Virus record (IMG/VR): IMGVR_UViG_3300018719_000035 | Span: 1-54,787 of that record | Origin: a virus | Strand: one strand, 5' to 3' | Length of the DNA: 54,787 bases | Shown here: in pieces, positions 24,456 to 32,013 of the stretch | How the letters are laid out: every line of letters begins with the position of its first letter | Position numbering within the stretch: the first letter of the stretch is position 1 | Program-made: the position numbers and the translations under genes | The notes under the pieces: generated by a model | The model's input: only the letters and a program-made list of their open reading frames with translations | What the model was told of the DNA's origin: nothing | The model's database searches: none

Positions 24456-27172
24456 CGCCCTCTCATTTTGTTGCCGCCCCACATCTTCAGCGCACCAGCT
24501 GTCTTGCTGCCGTTCATCAGGGCATTCGCTACCATGTCATCAATTTGAGCATGGAAGGTTGGGCCCTGCGGCCCATCGGGACCTCTCGTCACCTTCACGC
24601 CTGGTGCCTGGGTAATCGAGACATGGACATTGCTGCCCCCGGTCTTGTTGTGCGGGATGATTTGCCCGGGCGTTGTCGGCACGAAGGTTTCCCTGCCGAA
24701 CTCGCCCACTGTGTAGGCGGTCCCCGCCTTAACCTGTCCGCCTTGAGCGCGACCTGTAGGGTTGAAGGAAATGCCTGCGGCCTTACCGGAAAAAGCGCTG
24801 GTAATCAGGCCCACGAGACCGCCTAGCGCCCCGTTCTGACCGCTTGTGCCAAAAAGCCCTGCAAGGGGCCCTTGTCCGAGAATTGCAGCCTGGAGTGCTG
24901 CCCTTGCGAGCGATTTTGCAACGTTCTGGAAGACTTCATCAAGGCTGCGCCCTTCAAGGGCAAGATCTGTGATCGCCTCAAGAGCGACATCGCCAAAGTA
25001 TTCAGCCGTCCTATTGGCTTCTTCTTGGGCCTGCTCGTATTTCTTTATTGCCTCTTCCGCGTTGTATATCGCGGTCGTGCTGTCAATAATGGCCTGCTTC
25101 TGCTCATCGGTTGCAGCAGCGCCAGCGCGCGCGAGATTGATTGCGATCTGCCGTTCAAGGTTGGACTTACCAAGAGCCGCAGCCTCTGCCTCTACTTCGG
25201 CCCGCTCTGCGGCAAGGCTCTCGGTGAATTGCTTCACGCGGTCCGCATCGCGCTCATCGTCAGACTTGCCCCGCTTAGCCTCCTCAGCGTTCACGATGCG
25301 GGTGGCGGCTAACTCGAGAGCCTTCGGGTCTACCGTGCCGCCGGCCTTCGTGATTTCGTCAAAGAGTTTCTGCCGGGTATCGCGGATCTTCTTGGCCGTC
25401 TCACCCATCTCAGCCTCAGCGACCGATCGCTGAAGGGCTGCCTGTCCTTGCAATGCTCGGATGACCGGATCGTTAGCAACGTTCTGCGTGGCCTCCGAAT
25501 AGGAATTGCCCGTCGTCGGGTTAGGGATCGCTCGTTCGATTGCCTTGCTGGTTGCATCTGCCGTCTCTGACCCGACGGCCTTGAGTTCGGTCCGCAGCTT
25601 TCGAACAAGTGTGATGGCTCCCGCAAAATTGTCGAGGATGGGCTTCAGACGGTCGGCAATCTCCTGGAAATTTGGATTGGAATTGGCGAGCCGGAAGATT
25701 TCCTCTTTCGTCTTGAGCGCCGACTCCGCTGAGCCGTCAAACCCCCGAGCTAGGTTCTGCAGGCTCTTCACATCTTCAGGATTGCGGATTGCTGAGCTGA
25801 AGGCGCTATATCCGGCAAGTGTCTGCTTGATCTGTGCCTCGAACCGTGCAGCGTCGTTCGTCGCCTCGTTGATACCCTTGTTGAGTTCGTTCGTCTTCTG
25901 CTCGGCCTGGGCCTTGGCAGCCCGGATCACCGCTTCCGTGTGCTCATCGATGGCCTTTCCCGACTCCTGAGCGGAGGTTCGCACCTCCTCAAGAGCAGCG
26001 GCGTACTGACGGCTGCGCTCCGCAGCTTTCGCGCTCTCGGACGAGAAGTAGACCGCAGCTGCACTCACCGCGAGGATTGCCGCTCCAACAGGTCCACCAA
26101 CCACCGCAAGGGCCCTGGAAGCTGCGGCAGCCGCAGACATACGGGCCTGGGACGCAAGGAGAGTCGCATTCAGGGCGTTCATGGCCGTGCTCGCACGGGC
26201 GGCCGCAGCCACGGTCGAGCCAAGGGCAACGGCAGCCGGTGTCAATCCCTGCCCGATCAGACGGGCCGCAATAACTGTCCCAAGAGCAACAGCACCATCG
26301 GCCGCAACCCCGAAGTTGTTCGCCAGGAGCTGCGCTGCCGAACTGATAGCACCTGTGGCCATAGCAACTGTGGAACTCTGTCCCACGTATCGGGTAGCTG
26401 CCGTCTCAATGGCCGTGAAGGCGTCCTGCCCTGTAGCCTTGGTCTTGGCGAATGCGCCGTTGACCTCGGAAGCAGCAGAGACGATGCCTTTGAAGACGCG
26501 ATCCGAGGTCAGTTTCCCTTCGGCACCAAGCGTCTTCAGTTCACCGACTGCGACACCGAATTCCTTGGCTATAGCCTGGGCAACCACGGGCGCGTTCTCA
26601 AGCAGGGACCGGAGTTCATCGCCCTGGAGCTTGCCGGAGCTAAGTCCCTGTCCGAGCTGCACAAGGGTTGACTCGGTTTCGCCCGCGCTCGCCCCTGCCA
26701 GTTTTAGGGCCTTAGCGACAGTCTCGGTTGCGACCGCAACTTCGGCCTGCGATGCATTTAGATCCTTGGACGAGCGCGTGAGCCGGGCGTAAAGGTCCGC
26801 CGTAGAGCTGAAGGAAGTCCGGGCCCTTTCAGCCGACAAGGAAATCTGTTCAAGCGTGGAGGCCTGCTGGTCCAAGGGCACGCCTGCCGCGACGATCTTG
26901 TTGCCAGCGTTCGTCCACTCGTCCGCCAGCTTCTGAACGACGGCCACCGCCGCCGCCGTGCTCACGCCAGCCAGGGCCCTCCCCATATGCCCTTGAATGC
27001 TGCTGCTGAGCCGAGCCATGTTTGCTTCGACGCGCTGCTGAGCCTTGCTGGTACTCTGCTCGACAGCCTTCATCTGCCGCTCAGTGATCTGGCGGGCTTT
27101 CTTCAGCTCGTTCTCGTAATTCTTGATCCTCGCTTCAAGCGAGACGACGAGTTGTTCGAGTTCAGTTGCCAT
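24452..27172 (-). CDS. Second tail tape measure protein, encoded by the inserted element
   Basis: At 906 residues this is longer than the prophage's own tape measure (670). It shares the first ~50 residues in style (MATELEQLVVSLEARIKNYE), the STADLYARLTRSSKDLNAS helix, and the C-terminal block (GQGPLAGLFG, YTVGEFGRETFVPTTPGQI). The middle differs: it has alanine-rich hydrophobic spans at about 295-400 and a long coiled coil at 600-720. AAGGAG precedes the ATG. An element without tail-tube or tip genes that carries its own tape measure would be expected to alter tail length or the ejection apparatus of helper tails. Confidence 0.9.
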   Translation of the reverse strand: MATELEQLVVSLEARIKNYENELKKARQITERQMKAVEQSTSKAQQRVEANMARLSSSIQGHMGRALAGVSTAAAVAVVQKLADEWTNAGNKIVAAGVPLDQQASTLEQISLSAERARTSFSSTADLYARLTRSSKDLNASQAEVAVATETVAKALKLAGASAGETESTLVQLGQGLSSGKLQGDELRSLLENAPVVAQAIAKEFGVAVGELKTLGAEGKLTSDRVFKGIVSAASEVNGAFAKTKATGQDAFTAIETAATRYVGQSSTVAMATGAISSAAQLLANNFGVAADGAVALGTVIAARLIGQGLTPAAVALGSTVAAAARASTAMNALNATLLASQARMSAAAAASRALAVVGGPVGAAILAVSAAAVYFSSESAKAAERSRQYAAALEEVRTSAQESGKAIDEHTEAVIRAAKAQAEQKTNELNKGINEATNDAARFEAQIKQTLAGYSAFSSAIRNPEDVKSLQNLARGFDGSAESALKTKEEIFRLANSNPNFQEIADRLKPILDNFAGAITLVRKLRTELKAVGSETADATSKAIERAIPNPTTGNSYSEATQNVANDPVIRALQGQAALQRSVAEAEMGETAKKIRDTRQKLFDEITKAGGTVDPKALELAATRIVNAEEAKRGKSDDERDADRVKQFTESLAAERAEVEAEAAALGKSNLERQIAINLARAGAAATDEQKQAIIDSTTAIYNAEEAIKKYEQAQEEANRTAEYFGDVALEAITDLALEGRSLDEVFQNVAKSLARAALQAAILGQGPLAGLFGTSGQNGALGGLVGLITSAFSGKAAGISFNPTGRAQGGQVKAGTAYTVGEFGRETFVPTTPGQIIPHNKTGGSNVHVSITQAPGVKVTRGPDGPQGPTFHAQIDDMVANALMNGSKTAGALKMWGGNKMRGR

Positions 27173-27183
27173 CCCGTCGCTCC

Positions 27184-27417
27184 TTATGCCCGTCCAGCCA
27201 ATTCAGGGTTCTCGATCCGGTCGGCTGCATCCCGCAGGAGCTTTGCGGCAACTGCACGCCCGTCCAGCGCCATGATGGCCCCGCCTCCCTTCGCAATCAT
27301 TGCAATGGCAAGCGCTCGACTAGGGATGATGCTATCGCTCACCAGTTCCACCAGCCTATCAAGGGCGCATTGAGCCATCACGTCGTGGGGGTCGGCCTCG
27401 ATCACTTCAGTTGTCAT
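27184..27417 (-). CDS. Small hypothetical protein before the element tape measure
   Basis: The 77-residue helical protein begins MTTEVIEADPHDVMAQCALD and has a GGGAIMALDGRAVAAKLLRDA segment. Its ATG lies 11 bases inside the end of the HGG-motif gene, and it is followed 11 bases later by the tape measure. The longer frame upstream is a shadow of the HGG gene. Position suggests a tape-measure chaperone or small head-tail protein, but no family is recognised. Confidence 0.6.
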   Translation of the reverse strand: MTTEVIEADPHDVMAQCALDRLVELVSDSIIPSRALAIAMIAKGGGAIMALDGRAVAAKLLRDAADRIENPELAGRA

Positions 27418-27655
27418 GTCTCTCAGCTCTTTTCTTGGCCCAAAAATCCTTCCAGGCCTGGTGTCTCTGTTCGGGCGTGATCGCCCTGCTGTATCGTCCG
27501 CCCTTCCACGCACCGTTGCGCTCGCCTGTAGGAGCCCCGCTGCCAGGAGCGCCGCCATGGAGCCGGCATCTGCGCTTGCCAGGGGTCGGAGAGCGCCTGC
27601 ACGGCTCTCCTGAGCGGGTTTTCGCGCCACATTGGCGAGTTTCGGCTTCATCCAT
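27407..27655 (-). CDS. HGG-motif phage protein
   Basis: The 82-residue basic protein has the motif CGAKTRSGEPC ... RCRLHGGAPGSGAPTGERNG, a cysteine/histidine signature shared by many small phage and prophage proteins usually encoded close to packaging or morphogenesis genes. It may bind zinc and DNA. It is the first gene after the cos-like sequence, in the same place that the small terminase gene has in the prophage, but it has no similarity to that protein. Confidence 0.7.
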   Translation of the reverse strand: MDEAETRQCGAKTRSGEPCRRSPTPGKRRCRLHGGAPGSGAPTGERNGAWKGGRYSRAITPEQRHQAWKDFWAKKRAERHDN

Positions 27656-27666
27656 GGGGTTGATCC

Positions 27667-27756
27667 GAACTTTTTTCTGAAATTTGCGGCATCGCGTGTT
27701 TGACTGAGGGCGCCGGTCCAGGGCCGGAGGCCTCTAGACTTTTCGCCCTCCCCCCG
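27667..27756. other. Cos-like packaging sequence, copy in the element
   Basis: This non-coding stretch shares identical blocks in the same order with 34897-34985: GAACTTTTT, CTGAAA, TTGCGGCAT, TGAGGGCGCCGGTCC, TCTAGACTTT and a run of six to seven Cs. I estimate about four fifths identity over 90 bases. In the prophage the sequence lies directly upstream of the small terminase gene, where cos is found in lambda- and HK97-type phages. The element copy lies directly upstream of the HGG gene. A shared promoter is the alternative. Confidence 0.6.
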
Positions 27757-27798
27757 TCACAGTTCCGCTTAATCGTGATCAGGCTGGGGGCAGCACCA

Positions 27799-27999
27799 TT
27801 GAAAGACCTAATCGGATCGCTCTGCACGCTCGTGTTCATTTGCATTTTCTTGCCGTTCAAGATCGCTTTTGACTTAGTGGTCATGCCGGGCGCGCTGGCT
27901 GCTGGTAATTTCAGGCGCGGCGATACCTTTGGAGGATGTCTGATGCTCCTTTGGTACTGGCCATTTGTGGTCATTCCCCTTGCTCTCATGAGTAGGTGA
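27799..27999 (+). CDS. Small membrane protein beside the element cos-like site
   Basis: From a TTG start preceded by GGGGGC the frame gives 66 residues with two membrane spans (LCTLVFICIFLPFKIAF; CLMLLWYWPFVVIPLAL). Hydrophobic pattern and lack of a credible frame on the other strand support coding. It runs against the capsid operon. The stretch 27656-28076 otherwise holds only the cos-like site and an untranslated segment behind the capsid gene. Confidence 0.45.
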   Translation: MKDLIGSLCTLVFICIFLPFKIAFDLVVMPGALAAGNFRRGDTFGGCLMLLWYWPFVVIPLALMSR

Positions 28000-28076
28000 G
28001 CACTGGTCCTGTGGATCGCCTCCACAGAACCAGCGCTGAGCAGCGCGACGGGGGGAGCATGCCGCGCTGCCATTGG

Positions 28077-29282
28077 TTAGGCTACTAGGCCGAAGTCGCC
28101 GTAGGTCAGCGCCTTGGTTTCCTTCACGGCAAGGCCGATCCGCTCCTCTGCCAGCACGGCCACGAGGTTACGGGTGAAGAAGTCCGCGTGCTCGGTCGAG
28201 ACTTCGACCCGAGGTGCCCAACGGTCATAGAGGGTTGCCGCCGCCTGGAAGTTACCGACGAGGAACTTATCGACCGTCATCGCAGGCGTGGCGATTACCG
28301 GCAGGCCAAAGAGTACCGGGGCAACGTTGGCGCCGGGAGCCCCAAGAATGTAGTTGCCGTCTGCATCCTTCAGCAGGCGCATGCGCATCCAATCAGACGG
28401 GTGCATGATGATGCCATCGGCCGGCAAATCAGCGAGCGCGTTCTGCAGGATCGCAAGGCCGATGATGTCGATGAGGTTCGGGCTCGTGACATTGATAGGA
28501 GCCACGTATGGCGTGGCTTGTGGAACCATGCCGAGGAGGTGCTGCCCTGTGCCGTCACCATAGAGCAGCTCGGACTCCTCTTTCAGCTCCAGGCCATAGC
28601 GCAGCTCGGTATCGATCAGGCCCATGAGCTGTGGGGCATCATCGAGGATCTGGCGAGAGGCCGGTACCCAATGCGCGATGGTGCGAATGGGCGTGGTCAC
28701 AAGCTCGAAGGCGTAGCCGCTCTCCGGCTTCTGCGCTCCCTCAGCCACTACATCGGCGTTATTCGTGCGGCCGGTCTGCTTTGGATATTCGACGCTGCCA
28801 CTCGACACTCCAATGGTCGGCAAGAGGTTTCGGATGACCATACGCCGCTTTGGCATCGTCACGAGGGTGTCGCGTTGGGCAGGAGCAAGCGCACCGCCCG
28901 AGGTGTCCGCCGACGTGATCGTAGCTTTCACTTCCATACGGAAGCGGCCTGGGCGGGAGTGATCGTTAGCGAAGGACTTCAGCTCGGGGGCATCAACAAA
29001 CTGCTCGCCCCAGGTCTTAGGCTTGGATGGCTGGCCGCCGTAGTGTGCCCCGCGCGCCATCTTCTGCTCGATCTCCAGCATACGGGCGTCGAGCTCGGCA
29101 TTCTTGATGCCTGCCTCTTCCAGAGCTGCCCGCACGTCCTTGTTCAGGCCCTTGAACTCGCGCACCAGCTCAGACACGCCGCCGCCCTCATTGGGCTTGT
29201 CGAGGAGGATCCGGGGGCCAACAGCGCACGAGGCGAGGAAGGCAATGCCGCCCGCAGCGGGCATAGTGGGAAGGGTCTTCAT
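28077..29282 (-). CDS. Major capsid protein of the inserted element (HK97 fold)
   Basis: The 401-residue protein has a helical delta-like N-terminus, the shared block RTIAHWVPASRQILDD, LLYGDGTGQHLLG and HPSDWMRMRLLKD, and ends LTYGDFGLVA. It is a clear homologue of the prophage capsid but divergent throughout, so it is not a recent duplication. AAAGGA lies upstream of the ATG at 29282. The N-terminal hydrophobic patch (GGIAFLASCAVG) is odd for a scaffold domain. It would build the element's own head; the size is not predictable from sequence alone. Confidence 0.95.
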   Translation of the reverse strand: MKTLPTMPAAGGIAFLASCAVGPRILLDKPNEGGGVSELVREFKGLNKDVRAALEEAGIKNAELDARMLEIEQKMARGAHYGGQPSKPKTWGEQFVDAPELKSFANDHSRPGRFRMEVKATITSADTSGGALAPAQRDTLVTMPKRRMVIRNLLPTIGVSSGSVEYPKQTGRTNNADVVAEGAQKPESGYAFELVTTPIRTIAHWVPASRQILDDAPQLMGLIDTELRYGLELKEESELLYGDGTGQHLLGMVPQATPYVAPINVTSPNLIDIIGLAILQNALADLPADGIIMHPSDWMRMRLLKDADGNYILGAPGANVAPVLFGLPVIATPAMTVDKFLVGNFQAAATLYDRWAPRVEVSTEHADFFTRNLVAVLAEERIGLAVKETKALTYGDFGLVA

Positions 29283-29284
29283 GG

Positions 29285-29992
29285 TCACTTTCCTTTCAGA
29301 GACTTGATGTCGAGCCGGGCGGCCTTCACGAGGTGCGCAAGCTCATCGATTGCAGGATCTGGCTGGGGTTCGTCCTCATCGCCGCTCAATGCCGGCCATC
29401 CGCCAGACATGAGCTTTTTGACCGCCCGTCCGGGCAGGTGCTCTCGGAGGATTTCTTCAAGCTCGGCTCGCGAGCTGAATGATTTGACGGCTGTGATCCC
29501 GGCGCGGCGTTGGGCCGGGATGGTCACGAGCGACACCTCGCGAAGATCGATAGCCTTCAGGGTGCGGGTGCCGTCATTGTTGCGGACATAGCCGTCAGGG
29601 TAGATCGAATAGCCGATGGAAAGGCCGCGAATATCACCGGCCTTTACATGGGCATGTGCCCGTCTCCCGGCCTCGGTTTCAAGGTTGAGGGACCCGCGGA
29701 CAAACAAGCCGCGCTCGTCTTCCTTGGCCTCTGTCCATCTACCGATAGGCTCGCGGGGATCGTGCCCCCAGAGCATCACAGGCAACGTTCCGTCCCGCCG
29801 ATGCTCGGCAAGGCTCTTGGCATAGGCGCCCGGCGCGATGATGTCGCCATAGCTGTCAGGGGCGCCGCCGAAGTAGGACGCATAGCCTTCGATCGTGCCG
29901 GTATTGGCCTTGTCGCTCGCCAGCTTGATCTCAAGCGGGGTCGATGCGTGGAGGTAAGTGGACAGGTCTTCTTTCGTGAAAAGTTTGGTCAT
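29285..29992 (-). CDS. Prohead protease of the inserted element
   Basis: The 235-residue protein begins MTKLFTKEDLSTYLHASTPL and has GTIEGYASYFGGAPDSYGDI, the catalytic histidine in VMLWGHDPREPIG and the catalytic serine in IRGLSIGY, followed by LREVSLVTIPAQRRA. This is the HK97-type prohead protease. GAAGG six bases upstream fixes the ATG at 29992. It lies two bases before the capsid gene, as a matched protease-substrate pair. Confidence 0.9.
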   Translation of the reverse strand: MTKLFTKEDLSTYLHASTPLEIKLASDKANTGTIEGYASYFGGAPDSYGDIIAPGAYAKSLAEHRRDGTLPVMLWGHDPREPIGRWTEAKEDERGLFVRGSLNLETEAGRRAHAHVKAGDIRGLSIGYSIYPDGYVRNNDGTRTLKAIDLREVSLVTIPAQRRAGITAVKSFSSRAELEEILREHLPGRAVKKLMSGGWPALSGDEDEPQPDPAIDELAHLVKAARLDIKSLKGK

Positions 29993-30152
29993 CGAGCACC
30001 TTCGGCAGGCATCAAAGCAAAGGGCCAGTAAGACCCGTTTTGGCTCTGAGCAGCGCGCCAGGCGCATGCCGTAGAGGTGTCATTGGAGAGGGGCAGCGCG
30101 AAGCATACCGGCTCGATGACAACTCTATAACTAGCATGCGCCCTGCGCGGTT

Positions 30153-30416
30153 TCAATGCTTGGGTTGGGCTTCAGCGGCGTCTGCCTGTTGAGCAAGGCC
30201 CATTGCCAACAGGTAAAGCTCACGACCGGTGTTTCGTGCGCCCCGTGCTTCGGTCAGGACATTCACACCTACAGACACGAAGGCCGTTCCCAGGTCTTCC
30301 GGCTTGTAGCCCCTCGCCTCCAGATCGATGCGAGCCTGAGACAGGATAAAGAGCACTTCATCGAGCGGGCTTTTCACCATCTCGGCAGGCACTTCGAGAG
30401 TGTTCTCGTTCGTCAT
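30153..30416 (-). CDS. Small helical protein upstream of the element protease
   Basis: The 87-residue protein begins MTNENTLEVPAEMVKSPLDE and is mainly helical (LFILSQARIDLEARGY; ELYLLAMGLAQQADAAEA). AAAGGA six bases upstream supports the ATG at 30416; the longer frame is arginine-rich shadow sequence. No family is recognised. It lies between the replication-type and head genes. Confidence 0.6.
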   Translation of the reverse strand: MTNENTLEVPAEMVKSPLDEVLFILSQARIDLEARGYKPEDLGTAFVSVGVNVLTEARGARNTGRELYLLAMGLAQQADAAEAQPKH

Positions 30417-30508
30417 TGTCTTTCCTTTCATGAATTGGGGCGAAGTGGCGTTCGTCGCAGAGGCGTCCCCATCCCCCCACGCGTGCAGGCGCATGCGTGC
30501 GAGGGGGG

Positions 30509-30790
30509 CTATCCGCTCTCGCACCTCATTTGCTTGTGCCTCTGCTTGTGGTGGCGTCGGCAAAGCCACCGCACCTTGAGGGGCTGGCTGTAATCCTCGT
30601 GATGGGCGTCCACGTTCTTCATGGTCCCGCACACCGCGCACGGTTGCCGATTTAGCGCGCCCGTCCTCATGGCCTTTTGGACTGCGAGGTGAGCGCTCCG
30701 TTTTTCGGGGTTGCGTGAGCGCCAATTGTGCTGAGCGGTGAAGCGGACGTGCAAAAGCCCGTCGCGGCGTGAGCCTCGTTCCTGGGTCAT
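30509..30790 (-). CDS. HNH-type zinc-binding nuclease of the element
   Basis: The 93-residue basic protein has CAVCGTMKNVDAHHEDYSQP followed by WLCRRHHKQRHK: two CxxC-type ligands, the HH catalytic pair and the second-half HH. This is the compact HNH-like form common in small phage genomes. I prefer the ATG at 30790 to the TTG 21 bases upstream. HNH proteins assist terminase cleavage in HK97-type phages, so it could take part in packaging; a homing role is the alternative. Confidence 0.75.
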   Translation of the reverse strand: MTQERGSRRDGLLHVRFTAQHNWRSRNPEKRSAHLAVQKAMRTGALNRQPCAVCGTMKNVDAHHEDYSQPLKVRWLCRRHHKQRHKQMRCESG

Positions 30791-30818
30791 CTCGATACCT
30801 GCTGAAAACAAAAAGCCG

Positions 30819-30919
30819 GGGGCGTTTTCGCCCCTTATCCGGGGGCGCTATCGCCCCTTCTCAAAGCCATGGGCCAGGGGCGATTTTGCCCCTACAGTCC
30901 TAGGGGCGCTATTGCCCCT
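30819..30919. repeat. Four iteron-like GGGGCG palindromes, candidate origin of the element
   Basis: Four copies of a palindrome: GGGGCGTTTTCGCCCC (30819-30834), GGGGCGCTATCGCCCC (30842-30857), AGGGGCGATTTTGCCCCT (30876-30893) and AGGGGCGCTATTGCCCCT (30902-30919). Centres are 23, 35 and 26 bp apart. The last two are inside the 3' end of the Rep-like gene, one spans its stop codon and one lies just after it. Origins embedded in initiator genes are known in phages and satellites. Confidence 0.6.
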
Positions 30920-31366
30920 ACTTTCTAGATCTCGGGAGGGGGCAGCTTTCAGAGCTTCCAACACGGCAAGCGCATGCTCGTCCGTGCTGATCCTCTGCCA
31001 TTCATCTGTCGGGGCCTCGCTCCGGCCTCGCCCATGAACATAGGTGAGCCGATAGAGAGAGGGTGTCCTGAACTCGGCCACTGATCGACGGCCCTGCCTT
31101 GTGACCTCAAGAAACCCGAGGGCTACACATTGACGGATAGCCAGCGCAATCGACTTGCGCCGAATGCCTGCCTTTTCGAAGTCGGCATAGGTGCAGGGCA
31201 GCCGGCCATTCTCAGCGCTTCCATGCCTCATGTGTTCGAGTTCCAAGCGGTCGAGGATGCGCCGGGCATTGTCCGGCAGATGCCTCCATGCCGGAGCCTC
31301 CCTCATGTCGCGGCGATGGGCGATGAACTGTTGCCCGATGCTGTTGCGTCGTCTCTTTGCGCTCAT
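30848..31366 (-). CDS. Replication-initiator-like winged-helix protein of the element
   Basis: The 172-residue basic protein has a helical N-terminus (QQFIAHRRDMREAPAWRHLP), a DNARRILDRLELEHMRHGSA segment and a winged-helix pattern (FEKAGIRRKSIALAIRQCVA, then LGFLEVTRQGRRS). This resembles the DNA-binding part of small replication initiators. GGAGG precedes the ATG. The C-terminal 20 residues are encoded by the palindromic repeats and look like a by-product of them. It follows the PC4-like gene by 24 bases. Confidence 0.65.
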   Translation of the reverse strand: MSAKRRRNSIGQQFIAHRRDMREAPAWRHLPDNARRILDRLELEHMRHGSAENGRLPCTYADFEKAGIRRKSIALAIRQCVALGFLEVTRQGRRSVAEFRTPSLYRLTYVHGRGRSEAPTDEWQRISTDEHALAVLEALKAAPSRDLESRGNSAPRTVGAKSPLAHGFEKGR

Positions 31367-31389
31367 TCCGCGCCTCCGGTCCGCTGGGC

Positions 31390-31641
31390 TTACCGGGGAG
31401 CAGGAGAGACAAGGCCGAGGCTTTCAGCTTGGTCCCTCGCCTCACCAATGGCGCGGGCAATCTCAGGCAGGAGGTCAACACGAAAGGCGAGCCCGGACTT
31501 AGAGGGCCGCATCGCCCCATCGGAAGCCTTAAACCAGACCCTAACATGCGCGACCGAATGGCCTTGATACTCCCCCAGGCTGACCCGGATCTCTTCGCGG
31601 GAGTTTTTGCGAATAGTGGCGATAGGGGCCTCATCGGTCAT
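31390..31641 (-). CDS. PC4/p15-like single-strand-binding transcription coactivator
   Basis: The 83-residue product has the PC4 core: IRKNSREEIRVSLGEYQGHS, a VRVWFKASDG strand-turn, RPSKSGLAFRVDLLPE and a C-terminal helix. Bacterial PC4-like proteins bind single-stranded DNA and act in transcription, replication or recombination. Its ATG overlaps the AlpA stop by four bases. In a satellite, such a protein could activate the element's or the helper's late genes; this is inference. Confidence 0.75.
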   Translation of the reverse strand: MTDEAPIATIRKNSREEIRVSLGEYQGHSVAHVRVWFKASDGAMRPSKSGLAFRVDLLPEIARAIGEARDQAESLGLVSPAPR

Positions 31642-31853
31642 GCTGCTTCTCCTTTCGCCGCCTTCGCCTCACGCTCGGCAATTTCAGCGATCCAGGCGCG
31701 CACCTTCGATCTGTGAGCACAGACCGTCCGCCCGATTTTAAATGTCGGCAGTCCGTGCTTCTCCTTCAGGTGATAGACCTGCCGCGGCTTCCACTTGAAG
31801 GCTTCAGCGATGGCCGGAACGCCATACAAAAGGTCATCATTTTCACTCGTCAT
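31638..31853 (-). CDS. AlpA-like excisionase/activator
   Basis: The 71-residue protein has a winged-helix MerR/AlpA-type fold: LLYGVPAIAEAFKWKPRQVY, then HLKEKHGLPTFKIGRTVCAH and RSKVRAWI. AlpA-family proteins act as excisionases and activators in phage satellites of the P4 and PICI types. It is the first gene at the right end, 180 bp from the core repeat, with AAAGGA upstream, and heads the element operon. Confidence 0.85.
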   Translation of the reverse strand: MTSENDDLLYGVPAIAEAFKWKPRQVYHLKEKHGLPTFKIGRTVCAHRSKVRAWIAEIAEREAKAAKGEAA

Positions 31854-31866
31854 TTGTTGTCCTTTC

Positions 31867-31966
31867 TTGCGTAAGTTTTGCGCAACGGAGACGCCGGAAA
31901 GCTGTGTTATCCGGCGCTAAGTCTTTGTAATCATTGATAGCGATAGGAAGCGCGCACATTGCGCAA
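31867..31966. repeat. Cluster of TTGCG(C/T)AA motifs at the right end of the element
   Basis: TTGCGTAA (31867-31874), TTGCGCAA (31878-31885) and TTGCGCAA (31959-31966) flank the promoter region of the AlpA-like gene; a hairpin CGCCGGA/TCCGGCG lies between them (about 31891-31916). The same octamer is near the left core. Probable binding sites for the integrase arm domain or AlpA. Confidence 0.45.
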
Positions 31967-31988
31967 AAAAGGGCGCATTTAGCGCCCT
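31965..31988 (-). terminator. Intrinsic terminator at the right border of the element
   Basis: On the minus strand AGGGCGC, a TAAAT loop, GCGCCCT and five further Ts form a seven-pair stem with a U-tract. It faces transcription coming from the prophage terminase-portal genes and lies 45 bp inside the element. Confidence 0.75.
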
Positions 31989-32013
31989 AAGTTATTGGTG
32001 ACTATGTAGAATT

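Noticed and set aside
27648-28073. Minus-strand 141-codon frame between cos-like site and element capsid
   Set aside because: No ribosome site or motif, and it runs through the conserved non-coding cos-like sequence.
28188-29591. Long plus-strand frame of 467 codons across the element capsid
   Set aside because: Antisense shadow of the capsid and protease genes, which have clear family motifs.
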